From Myoxocephalus aenaeus (taxonomy: Eukaryota; Chordata; Actinopteri; Perciformes; Cottidae), in NCBI GenBank assembly GCA_038501785.1, contig JBAMJR010000024.1, forward strand, positions 2,799,501-2,863,500: DNA of 64,000 nucleotides, read 5' to 3'. The notes beneath the pieces were generated by a model, which had not been told where the DNA came from, ran no database searches, and was given only the letters and a program-made list of their open reading frames with translations. The translations under genes were made by a program, and so were the position numbers. Position 1 is the first letter of the stretch, and each line of letters starts with the position of its first letter. Below are positions 1-12,366 of this stretch, piece after piece.

Positions 1-2852
1 AAAACCTCTGCCTGTTTTTTGGGTGAATTAGGATGGCTGGCCACTTGGCTGCCTGTCAAATGCACACAATCTTCAAAGGACAGCATAACCCCTTGAGATG
101 GATGGAGGAAAGGCCAATAAAGATCATTGTCAGTCCTCCATGTTCTCTTTCTTTCTTTCCTTCTCCCTTTCTCCCCCCTCGCCTTCCCTCCTTCTCTCGA
201 CCATTCATTCAGAGCTTTAGAGGAGTGGTGAGACAAGCAAAAGGGTCTTGTGCTGTTGAGATTGATGTCCCCTATAGCTCCATTGATTTTGCCATTGTGG
301 AGCTGTGTGTCCACATTAACAATGACACTCAGCTGTCTCTTTACTTGGTTGTGAGTGGCTGGGTTTAAAGCTCCCAGGGCACTTTGGTCAGTATGGGGCA
401 CTCTCGCTAGCCAGCCGTGGGGACCCCACTGAGGAACAAATGAGTACTGGAACAGACCTGAGAGTTGCACATCATCTTAAATGAACAGGTCAAAGTGGCG
501 CCGCAGGGGCAATCAAACACTGGCGTGACTTTAACGTGTTAGGAGGTAGAGGCGAAAGGGGGGGAGTCGGGGAATGTTGCGAAGGAAAGGGATCCGATGT
601 TCATTTCAATCTTGTATTCTTCTCATCCTGCTTCTAATTTGCCGGCTTGAATTCTCCCTGTGATTATACTTAGCAAAGATAATCTTGGTTTTCTCCACAT
701 CTGGTTCCGTCATTAGCTGCTTCTGCTACCGTTAGCCGATGCGCCTCCGTGGCCTACTTTTACAAGCCGTAGCTTCTTATTTGCTGTAAAAGATTAAACA
801 GAATTTCATTGAGCCGTCTGAAATTTCAGGGTCCTGTAATTATATTGCCACGTTACAGTTTTTGTAATTTGGATTTGTTGCCAGAACCAAGATCAATAAC
901 TTCAGGACTATAACTCAGCATAGTGTACAGGAGCTGGAAGAGCGGATGTGAAAGCTATTAATTAGCCTCTCAGTGCAGTGGAGGGATGCTCACCAGGGAC
1001 GGGCCCAGTCTGGCCTGCTCTCTCAGGGGCCACGTGGCTAGTCCGATAGGGGCCATATATTCCTCGGTGCACACAGTCACACTCCAGCCACAGTCATACT
1101 AATTAGTCCCTTAATCTCATTATGAGGAGGACTGTTCAGATCACCTCGCTAAAGTGCCCGTCCATTAGGGAAAGACCTGTAACCGTGGTTTTATGCCTGC
1201 TGGACCTGCCCTCCTCCAGGAGCAACCCTCCGCTGTCATTGAGACCAGACGGGCCAAGGCCAGCACAGTGTACGCTCCCTGGTTGCTGTTTTAGTGCACA
1301 TTTAACAGCAGTGATATTCTTCAGCAAAATACAGTGTGATGAAACTATGAGAAAATGATGGCTAACAATTTGACTGAAGTTCCACTGACTAAATCTGGAC
1401 TAAAACAAAACAAAAAGACTAAATTGTGACTTTAAACCTCCAACAATTTTCAGGAAGCGAAAAACTACATTTAAAATTCTTGTCAAAATCAACGCCGCTG
1501 CCTTCCTATAGACATCAGACAGGAAAACTTGACTCGGAGCCTGTCCCTGATCAACACTGAGCAGTTTCCTGGTGGACACGTTCATAGCCTTGACCTTATC
1601 AGATAGAAGGAACCTGTAAAAAATACATCGGGCCCTCGAGAGCTTCACTAAGGCCATATGAGTAAACCACCTTGCCTATAGAAATTAAAGGGGAATATAC
1701 GGGTAGAGTAAATCCATCCGAACACTCTGTCAGCCCCTGCTGCCGCCTAACAAAGACACACTGTGAAATGAATATTAATGGCCAATCACCTACCTAATCT
1801 AGCAGAACAGCAGCAGTTACACATTGAGCCACGATTCACACCCGTGAATGTCTCCGTCACCGATGACGCAGAGCATTCTGGGATGTTACGCTGTTGGGGG
1901 GGGTCAGGAGTGGGGGGGCATTAAAGAGGCACAGCGAGGAGGAGCAGGGGCCTGTCTCTCTCGTTTTCTCCTCACAGGTCTCTGATATGAAATAGATTGA
2001 TTTTCCTTCACACATGGCACTGATGACTGGCACTGACTGCTGCTGATATTTCACTTTTGAAGGGCCGTTGAGTGCCTTAGAGGGCCTGGCGTCCTTACAC
2101 GGGATAAATCAGCTTTAACCACTTTGATTTCATCCTAAACCTTTTACCAACGGCACCCCCTTGGCATTCCACCATTACCTTCCTGCCCCTTCTTGTTTCC
2201 TTTTTCGCAAGCTGTCATTTTGCTCGATTTTTATTTCTCTCCCCCTCTCCCGATAATCTTAAAAGAGCCGTCATGCTCTCAGGCGAAATAGTTTTCTGCT
2301 TCTTTTCCTGCACGTGTTGTTCCTTCGTTGGGCTTCACATTTTTGCAGCTTAACCCATTGTTAAAGTTTTGAGCTCAGAGACTGTCCAGAAAGCAGAGAG
2401 AGGAGCAGGCTAGCTGTCAGCTGGGGATCTGTTGGTGTTGCAGCAGGCCCGCTTGGCACAACTTCATCTCCAGCCCACTGAGGAGGCCTGGATTAGAAAC
2501 AGGCTCTGGCGTTATCAAGGCGGGCCCGCCGCCCACGCACACACCCACACAGAGAGGAAACAGGCAAACACGTTCATACCCATACGGCTCTGACACTCTC
2601 TCTTTTATGCAGACACACAAATGCACGCAGTGGAAAGTTGGATGTACATGATAATAGGGGCATGTCCAGTATATGTTGCATATTTACACACATCCACAAT
2701 GCACGCATACACCGAATGGAATAGGTAAATTTTCCTTTTAAGAGCTGTGCTTCACGTGTGGGGCGAGCAGCGGTGTTGCTTTGTGTTTGTGTGTTTACTC
2801 CGACTGAAGGACAATGAAAAGGTTTGCTCCAGTTCACTGAGATGTGACGGAA

Positions 2853-2856
<4 letters not shown>

Positions 2857-2887
<31 letters not shown>
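2857..2887 (+). repeat. (GA)n microsatellite
   Basis: GA repeat in purine-rich surroundings. Confidence 0.92.
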
Positions 2888-2889
<2 letters not shown>

Positions 2890-3724
2890 GGAGCGAGAGG
2901 CAATAAGTTAAATGGAGAGTGAGGACAAAAAAAAAAGGAAAAAAAAGAATGGAAGATTGGGAATCTAGATTGAGAGAGCAGGTTTACATGCTCTGCTGCT
3001 GTTCTGCCCTCAGTTTTTGATGATGAATTTATCTGGCGTGAAAGACAACAGAGTGGTCCATGTATTAAACATCAGTGGCGTTCTCCTTTCCTTACCAGAG
3101 AGACGAGCTCCCCATGTCAGAGCAGCTCAGTAATGAACCAAGCAGGAAGGCCTCTAAGCTCCACTGATCCCCTTTAGAAAAGAGAGGAGGAACGAAGGAG
3201 AGAGGGTTAGTTAGAAGGAGAGGAATGAGGCCTGGAAAGACAGATGGCGAAAAGAGGGAATTTGCACTGAGTGACTTAAACTGGGTAAGAGAGAGGGAAC
3301 GAGTGCTAAATAAACAGGGGGAAGTGAGGATAAACCGGCGAGAGGGCGGGGCAGAGCAGAACGCTGAACACTACATCTTCTCCCTTTGGAGGGAAGAAAA
3401 CTAAAGATTACTGGTCACAATGTGCTTGGCTGGGCATAAATGGAGAGATCTTGAAATAGTAGGGAGCATGTTCTGAGGTTGTGGGGATCAGGGGGAGCTA
3501 ATCCAATGCTAAGGCCAGCTGTGGGTTCACACATTCAGAGCTCACACACTGCTTGTCCAAATCCCCTCCGGTGCTCTTACACAAACAATACTAACACACA
3601 GGCCTCGGCCAGCCCGGAGTTCAGGCGGCTAACTCCACCGCGCTGGCCTGGGATGTTCAGGTCACTCTGCCTGTAAGCTCGTAAATTTGCCCTCGCATCA
3701 GCACAAACTGGTTTCGTTTTGAAA

Positions 3725-3751
3725 GGGGAGGGGGGGGGGGGGGGGAGGGGG
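3725..3751 (+). repeat. Poly-G tract
   Basis: A nearly pure G run broken by single A residues. Confidence 0.9.
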
Positions 3752-6140
3752 TTGCGGAAGACAGACAAGGGGAGGGAGGGAAGGCGGGGAGAACAACAGA
3801 CAAACGGAGTGAGAGAAAGAGATGATGAAATCATTTCTACAGGGATGCGCTTTGCTCCTGGGGGTCAGATTGTGCTGAGGCTGGAGGAGTTATGCAGAGT
3901 CAGTGGAAGGAGCAGATCACAACAATCCGCTAAATACACTCGGTAGGTGGAGATCAATTAGCCTTATCTAACAAACTTCTAATGATAATACCAATGCCAA
4001 AGTTGCTGACACGGCATAGCACAACAAGAGGAAGCAGACTGATGATGTCATGAGTTTAGCGAGTTGAAAGATGCAGTATTTCTGCAAACACAGTGTCTCA
4101 TAGAAAATACACTATTACTGCAACTTCTGTGCTACACTCAGTCAGCACATGCACAGATGGAAGCAGCAGCTACTTACAGCAGATAGACAAAATAACGGAA
4201 ACGCCTTATAATATTGCAGAATGTGGACATTGTGAGCTTCACAGAGGCGTCATTTATTTCAGGGCTGCTGTATTTGATTGCATGATATTTTTTTCGAGGT
4301 TATTGCATCCATCACCAGCACTCGCCTTTCATAAATATGCATACATACATAAATTCAGCTAAACACACATTGATCCTCACTCGCCTTTTTTCTGAAAAGC
4401 GCACACATCCCGTCCACTCCATCCTCTCGTTCGCCGCGATGGTCTCGCAGCGTGGGCGGATCAGCAAAGGTTACTGTTGAACACAGAAAGGAAAGGTCAG
4501 AAATCATGTTTAGTTTTTCCGGGGCCGGGAGGTAATTCCAGCCAGCAGATTGTGTTCAGACGAGCAAGCAGGCAGGGCAGGCCAGCGGTGGAGATGCTCA
4601 TGCAGAAGGAAGCGAGGCGGGGATGGGGACAAGGTTATCCAGTCAGCCACTGCCTCTCAGCCCCTCCGCTGTCACCCTTAATAACAGCCTCTCCCTTATC
4701 ACCGCAACAATCACCTTGAGAAACAAACTTGTCTTCTCTCAGAGCGGAATGGCGATGGGAAAGCGACGGCCCCCGTATGCATCTGGTCTGCCGTTCTCAT
4801 TACGCCATCTCAACGTCTTTGGGGACGGACAGACTGCGGATCAATTTACGGCTCAATTCTCTGCACTTTGTAATTCATTCTCCCTCTCATTCTCTCTTTG
4901 CCCCCCCCCGCCCCCCCCTCCTTCTTCTTCTTTTTTCCTCTGAACCCTTTGAAGGCATAAAAACATGTAGATGATGTACAGTAGTTGTCGACGCCGCTGT
5001 GACAATAAGAGGTCTTCTGTTCTGCTCCACACAGATGCACTGCTTTGATGTTTGAGTTGTCATCCGTTGAGCCATACAACACAAAGATGAACCGGATATT
5101 GATGCAACTTCAAAAGAATCTATCATTGTGGTGCTGATACACGATGTGATGCACGCTAAATGGTCGCCTTTCGTCCTTTGGCCGCCACCTAACTTTAGAT
5201 ACCGGTTAACAATGGTTCTTTAGATACAACAATATGGGCCATAATAAGCATTGTGCTTTTAATAAATGATGCAACACTCAACATCAACATGCAACATCAA
5301 AGTAACCATGTTGAAATGAATGAAACTAATTGATGACACGCTAGTTTATCATGGCATCAGTCACATTTTACTGATCTTTTTTAGCGGCAGCTGCCTGTTG
5401 GGGCTGTGAGGATGCACGACATCATCTCCCTGCGCTGTTCCACACTTCACAGAACCTTCTATTCACAGTGGATGCCAGAATAGCAAAGAGGCTGCTTGCT
5501 TAGAGCGTATACAGTACACTGACATGGAGATGAGTTAGAAAGCTGACCTTTTTAAGGCGTGCCATATTTTGACTTTGTTTTGAGAACTTTTTAATTTTGT
5601 TGGCCATGTGATTTATATTAACATAAAACAACCTGTATGCAGTACATTAGGAGACAGGCAGCTTCTGTAGCGGCCCGCTTATTCTACTGTTAAGTATGTT
5701 TCCTTAATCCCTAACTGTCTCAATTTAACTTTAAAAGTAGGATTCCTGCAGATTTTCATTTCTGAATTAAACAAGTGTGGCCACAGAAATCCATGTGATT
5801 AATTATGAACATAATCCAAAAGATGTGTGCAGTTAATATTAGTTTGACCCCACTAGAAGTTGACAGTGACATGTTCTGCTGGTGTATATACCCACAGTAT
5901 AAGCAGTGAAAGGCTCATAAACTAGTGTACGTATTTGTGTGTGTGTATATATATGTGTGTGTCTGTGTCCTCTGTGGACTTGGTGCTCTGTGATTGCAGT
6001 GGAGCTGGAGGAGACCAAGCGAGGGCTCTGATTGGAGGACAGAGTCTGTGCAACCTCTGCCAAATCACTGCAATCACCCGTTTGCTCCTTCTCTCCGCTT
6101 TAATGACACCACTTCATAAGGATCCAGGCTCATCAAGCAG

Positions 6141-6141
<1 letters not shown>

Positions 6142-6179
<38 letters not shown>

Positions 6180-6184
6180 ACACG
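6142..6184 (+). repeat. (CA)n microsatellite
   Basis: CA repeat with one GA interruption. Confidence 0.95.
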
Positions 6185-8040
6185 GTGAGGTCAGGCTCGG
6201 CAGATCGGATGGGGCACGGCAGGCCTCAGAACAGGGAGAGGAGGTCCACCAGCAGATGGGTGGAGATTAAAGCAGACTGGAGACACATGCACACACGCGT
6301 ATAAATATAACACTCGTTCATCAGAGGTACGAGCTCCACTCTCCACTTTTGGTTGAGTACAGGCCTTCACGCACCCGAGGGTGTAACAAAAGGTGTAACT
6401 CGCCTCCGGATATTATTGGTCTTTTGTTGTAAAAGGTAAGAACGGAAGGAATGGATGTGTTGTCCTTCCATAAATGTAGACTCCGCTGAACCCGTCGTTG
6501 GTTGATGCCTTTATTCGCGGTGTGAAAGCTGAGAAAAATCCTCCTTATTCCAAACAAAAAGAACATTGCTTTTTCGCCACGTAAAAGTCACATTCTGTGT
6601 GAATTAATTGCATAAAAAAAAAAAAAACTTTAGTGTGAGTTAGACATGATGTCTGTGTCATTTTAGGTCTAGGTTTCTGAAGTTTGTATTTGCAGCATAG
6701 CAAGTTAGGGAAAGGATGAGTCATTTTTTCCCGGATACTAAAAGGTTACTGAGATATTTTCAGGTGAACAGTAGATTTGAGATTGTGCTCTCCTCTCTCT
6801 CCAGCTGCCTGGCCTCAGCGCTGCGCTGAATTCTCTGCCCTAATTTCGGGAGACCTTTGCTCCCTGCACTCCATGTGGAAAGAAAATGTCCTGTTTGTTC
6901 ACAGAGAGAGGCAAAAGGCTATTTGGGGCTTTTGTGTGTACAAAAAAACAACAACAGATGAGATGGAGAGAAAGAAAGAAGGAGAGAAAAACAAGTGTAG
7001 CTCATGCACAAACATTGGCCCATTTGAATCCACACAAACACTGAGAAGAGAAGAAACTGCTGTTTCCAGTTGCTGTATTTATGAGGTGTGACGGTGTTTA
7101 CACATTTATATTATTTGTCCTGTTGTTTAATATGAAGAGAATAATTGTTTAGTTTTTTAAAAGTTTGTCCCTTCTTTCTTTTTTTCGGGACCAGTATATG
7201 AAAACAATCTCTCATGACTAGGTCCACGAAAACACTCAGGAGCATGAGTGACAAATAGAAAAATGAGAGAGAGAGAGAGAGCGCGAACACAAGAGAAAGA
7301 ATGGCAGGGCATATAAGTGATGACAAAGAAAGAGACAGGAGAGAAGAAAAGAAAAGCTTTTTCCACCGCGGGATATGGACAGACAGAAAATGCCTTTCCA
7401 ATCAGTGTGAAAGAGAAATATATATACAATGCACTTCTTATTCTTTGTCGACACAACACACTGTCATTTCCATCTCACCATATTTGTGGAGCCCTTTAGT
7501 GTGTGAAAATGTTATATATAATCATTTTTTTTCTATATAATTTTGAATATGTCACCTCCAGATTAGTGAAAATGCTAGTTTATACTTTTTTTTCACAATT
7601 TCACACATTAGCTGCATGCATAAGGACAATAATATATGTTGGGGTGCCTTTATAGGAAAACCAGTTCCAGCAGCAGCAGCAAGGTACAAACAAACAAATC
7701 AACAAAGGTTATAGAGAAAAACAATCGGCTGTAAAATTAGATCTGTATTCATATTCAGTACCTGTAACTCGGCTAGCTCTTCGCGTCTGTCCCGCCAATC
7801 TGACCTCTTCTGTCCTTTATCTCTCCATCTTAGTATATTAACTCCATTAGCCTCTCATATCGCCCTCTGTCTCTCTCACTGTCAGTCCACTTAAATCACC
7901 GCTTCATGCTGCCGTTGGACTGGAAAGGACACCTGCTTCAACCAAACGATTCAAGCAGAGATATGGAAGCAGTGGACTAAACGGAGCGCTCACACTGGCC
8001 ACAAAAATGCAGTATTTAATCTGTATGTATTTTAAGGCCT

Positions 8041-8400
8041 ATATTGTCCGCGACTTTAGTTATTAAAGCAACGACAACACAAAGGGCATAGGGTTCGGCG
8101 AGGACTCTCACGGGATGGCGTGCCTGCGATGCAGCATTAGGGAATGCCGGCGTCGGTCCAGCGGGCGCCACAAAGAGGCTTTTAAATAAAGGCCCCGGCC
8201 ACGTCCCTCCCCTGCCGTCCCGGACCTCGTCTGCTGAGACGACAAACCGTGCTGCGAGCGCACACACACCGCACCGGGAGTGGCCCACTCGCCATCCACC
8301 GTCTTTCCGCCCATCTGCCGGTCAAAGAACGAGCGCAGAGGTAATGGAGATAGAAGCAGTCACTCTGTGGCTGTAAAACTGCGGGCGCCGGAAAAGATGA
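8041..8400. promoter_or_regulatory. CpG-rich island, candidate internal promoter or enhancer
   Basis: By hand count there are about 30 CpG dinucleotides in 8041-8340, against a background of only a few per 300 bp elsewhere in the intron. The segment is GC-rich with TTTAAATAAA near its middle (8179-8190). No coding exon with good splice sites was recognised. It could be an alternative first-exon promoter, an unmethylated enhancer or an old insertion; only the composition is directly seen. Confidence 0.45.
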
Positions 8401-8905
8401 TTGGTAACCTTTGCTTCGGTGCATGAAGGAAGGAGTGTTGTAACATTATTCATGAGCGGTTTGTGTGTCCGCGTGTGCATTCCTGACTGAGTCGGTGTTG
8501 CAGCGTTACCACCTGACCATGACGTGGTCATGATCTGACTGACCTGGCCCTCGCCACGGTTCACAGTAGCTTGTAACGTACATTTTTATTTATTCTTTAA
8601 ACATAGCTCTCTCTCACTAGACCCCCTTCGATCTCACATTGATATTTGGACCAAGTTTATCCTTCCCCCTCATGTGTGCTTTGTTTGCCTTTTCTTCTCT
8701 TTCTTCTTTTTTTCTCTGTTGACTTTTCCCCCGGCCCCCTCTCATCGATCAGTCTATCAGGCGAACTGGCATTGTCAGGGATGATTGGCGAATGGGTCTG
8801 TGTGCGAGGAAGTTAATAAGCCTATCCCTAGACTCTTCAGTTCTTCGGGGCCAGGTCCAAGCGCAGGCCATCTTGATTGCCTCTTTGCAATAAACATGAA
8901 GAGGT

Positions 8906-8972
8906 TCTCCTGCTAAAGAATACAAAGAAAGCCAAGGCTCTCCTGCTAAAGAATACAAAGAAAAGCCAAGGC
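8906..8972 (+). repeat. 33/34-bp tandem duplication
   Basis: Two adjacent copies, beginning TCTCCTGCTAAAGAATAC, that differ by one A. Confidence 0.95.
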
Positions 8973-10097
8973 TTCATTGGGGAATAGCTAAAGAAGAATG
9001 AGGCTTCAAATGACTGCCGTACCTTTTGGCTGCAGGAACTCTGACCTGACACTTGAACCAATTTTATACAACGTGAACTTCAAAGAGCACTTTGATATTG
9101 GAGGGAGTCATCGGGTGAGATCTGAGGGGCTGAACTGTCTTTTCATTCTAGATTAGCTACTGTGTTGGACGTAGACTAATGACATAGGTGGAGCAGTGTC
9201 TCGATAAGGAAGAGATCCCCATCTGGAACAGATGTTATTTGCTGTAGAATGACAACAGCTGATAGAGATCCACAGACACAGTGTTTTTTTTCTTCCTTTC
9301 ATTATTGCAAATCCTCCTCCTCAGTATCCCCCTACAGCAATAAACTTGTCACAAAACCCAAAACAAGACACATCATCGCTTGAAATATAAATAAGCCCAT
9401 TCGTTACCTATTGATTTTCCTACCATTAGGGAAGCGAATGGCTCGGTTGTTGTTGATGTGGAAGATATTGTGGGTCAATATTGTGTTGCTCTTAAAAGCC
9501 ACGGGAGATTTTCACGAAATTCGGCAGGGCCAAAGGAAAAAGAGGCCAGTCTACAACTCTAATATTAAGAAAATGTCTGGACTAGTTCAGGGACATCTGC
9601 CTGGCATTAATGTTATCAGGGAATCGGGGAGCAGCGCAGGCACAATGTGCTTTAGGGAACGGTACAGCCCTCAACAGCTGCCTGCCCGGAACGCCGGCAC
9701 ACATCAAGCTAATGCGCTGGATTGGAAGCGGGGGATTGATTCCTGAATGTTAAAGTGAAACCTTGAAGCACTGCTCAGACCATCTTACTCTTGAAGGGAG
9801 GGATGCTTTTTGCGAGGAGGTTTGGCATCCTAATCTGATTGGGTCTCCTAATCTACGGCTGCTCAGTTTAACAAAACCAATCCGACAGGAGGGACATGTT
9901 GAATCGTGGCGTAAATCAGGCGTACGACAGGAGGAGGGCGTCTCTGTGAGCGCCGTGATGGCCGACCCAGCAACGGTTTCAAGAGATTCTACCTTTCTCA
10001 GGTCAGGGATGGACGGGAGGTTGAGATGCTGAGGGATCACGAAGTCCCCAGCTCGCTGGCTGTCAGCCTCCTTTTCCGATAGTTGTCGTCCTGTCTC

Positions 10098-10178
10098 CCC
10101 CTCCTCCTCCTCCTCCTCCTCCTCCTCCTCCTCCGCCTCCTCCTCCTCCTCCTCCTCCTCCTTCTCCTCCTCTCCTCC
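10098..10178 (+). repeat. (CTC)n trinucleotide repeat
   Basis: CTC/TCC repeat with CGC and TTC interruptions. It creates a spurious glutamate-rich frame on the minus strand. Confidence 0.95.
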
Positions 10179-10366
10179 ACTCACCAATCCTCCTGTTATT
10201 TTAGGAATCTATTCTTGGCCTCCCAGCATGCACAATCTGAATTATTCATCTGGAGAAATGGGATCCCGGCACGACAGTGAAACAGGATTTTATTTGTACC
10301 ACTTGATTCCATTAAAATAAACAAAGTGCAGAGTCCCTGCCACGCTAATTTTGACACACCCCCACC

Positions 10367-10595
10367 TAGGGCCGGGCGATAATGCAATATTATCATTTAT
10401 TTAATTTCCCCTGAATCTTGATTATGATTTATATCATCATCACTCTACAAATCTCTTATTTGTTTATTCAAAGATGTAATTAAAACAACTAATTGTTTTG
10501 TTTTTTTGTAAATTGTAAATAGCTGTTTTTATTTTTTAACATAAAATGATATACATTTTCCTAATTATGATTACGTCAACATTATCGCTTAGCCT
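10367..10595. mobile_element. Degenerate hAT-like MITE
   Basis: The left end TAGGGCCGGGCGATAATG resembles the TAGGGCTGGGCGATA ends of fish hAT MITEs. An AT-rich interior is followed by ATTATCGCTTAGCC, a decayed match to the expected inverted end (TATCGCCCAGCCCTA). The right boundary is approximate and I see no clear target-site duplication. Confidence 0.5.
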
Positions 10596-12133
10596 TTTCC
10601 AGGGTTGCTTACCCTCCTTGCCGTCCCCTCACACATTACAGTGTTTGTGAGGAAAATGGTCCTCCTTATATGTAACCCACTTATTAATGTCCCTTTCTGT
10701 CTTTATTGCACACGATGAGGGCAAAGTGCCCGCTTCTGCTCTTATCACATGAGCCCACAAACGGAACATAAAAAGCTGAGAACACACAGGCGGCTTTTCG
10801 TCTCGGCATGAAATGAATGTGACCTACAACTGCAGAGATGCAGAAATGTACAGCGGCAGCGCGGAGGAAACAAAGGCTTCTGTCAAAAACGCTGCGCTAT
10901 CTCACCAGTGTGTCTGTGAAATCCTTTCTGCTCTCATGTGTGCATGTCAAGCTGCCTCGCCTCCCGTCTGGGTAACATTAATGAAAGGTGAAAAGGGGAA
11001 TAATCAAAGATCACAATATTTTACCCTTGATGCAGATGCATGTTCGCACGCTGCCGGCAGGAGAGATCTCCTCCGCCCGCTCTGATCTGACATTAGGATT
11101 CAATGCTACATTTCTCTCTCCAGCTCGCTCGTCGCGGTTTATCTCTCATTCCCTCATTGCCCACCCCCACCTACCTCTGTCCACTGCTGCTTGCCAGCTA
11201 AAGGGTAAATGTAGCTCAGGGGAAGTGAGCTACCTCCACTACAAGGTCCTGGGGCCCACCACGTGACCTGGACCTCCCAACATCTTGCTCTTCGCCTCCT
11301 CCTCCTCCTCCTCTTTGCCTTTTCTCCTCAACGCATCTCTTTATCTCCATCCACCTCAGTGACCTCATCCAGAGGGTGATAGAACGAACCTCAAAGAGCC
11401 AACGGCTTCTCCGCCAAACACGGCGCGGTTCAGAAGGTCACCCGTAATGCAGAATAACACTGTGGAAAATGCAAAGTACCAATAATATACACAACAAGAG
11501 AAATACGTTTGAATTTTGCAACTCAGAATACTAAAGTACCGTTTTACCTCGGGACATTTGTACAGAACAGAATTAAAAATTAACTATACCTAAATGCTTT
11601 TTGTTTTCTATGACAATAAGCAAAGCAAATGCAAAGTGTGGCAGTAGAATACAACAACTTTTGGTCTTGCAACAGTTGATATAATTAGACTATAATACAA
11701 CATTATGCAACATCTCTTAAGTCACTCGGTTAAAGGAAAACCTCTTTTAATAAGACAGAAAAGTTAGAAACCACAAAAGGAGCAACAGACATGCAGTACT
11801 ATATACATAAGTGCAGAGAAGCAGTGGCAAGATTGCAGTGTGGAGACAGAGAAGAGTGTAATTCAAAGTGTATTCTTTGATTAAATATCTACAAGGGACT
11901 TTGTGGAATTGACCATGCAGCTGAGGCATTTACTTGCAGCTCATGTGCTGTATTTATTATATTACTGTAATTCTTCACTTTGGACGACCTACATGTTTTC
12001 ATATGCATTGCCTGGTTGTTGCATTATAAATACGGTTGGTGGATGGCTCAGCTGAACAGGTTAGTTTGCTGTGTGTGGACAGCAGAAGGTGTTCCTTTGA
12101 ATGCTTCTCTGTCCGGGCTTCGATGTGTCGTTC

Positions 12134-12335
12134 TGTGTGTGTGTGTGTGTGTGTGTGCTAGTGTGCGTGTCCATGTGTGAGTAGCTGTGTGAGGCTGAAT
12201 GGCACCTTTCAGAGTGGGGGTGAGACCATGTGGTCTGCACTGACTGCTTTGGAGGGAGGCAGGAGGGCCCAGCTGGTTCAGGGAGAAGAGCTCCCTGACT
12301 AGCCAAGGCAGCCACTCAGCCTGCCAGCCAACCTG

Positions 12336-12364
<29 letters not shown>
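12134..12364 (+). repeat. (TG)n and (CA)n pair
   Basis: (TG)n at 12134-12157 and (CA)n at 12336-12364. The two are complementary and could pair across about 180 nt of intron. Confidence 0.9.

Positions 12365-12366
<2 letters not shown>

Noticed and set aside
9750..10187. 145-codon minus-strand frame with a glutamate-rich end
   Set aside because: The Glu run is the (CTC)n repeat read backwards; the rest has no recognisable domain.
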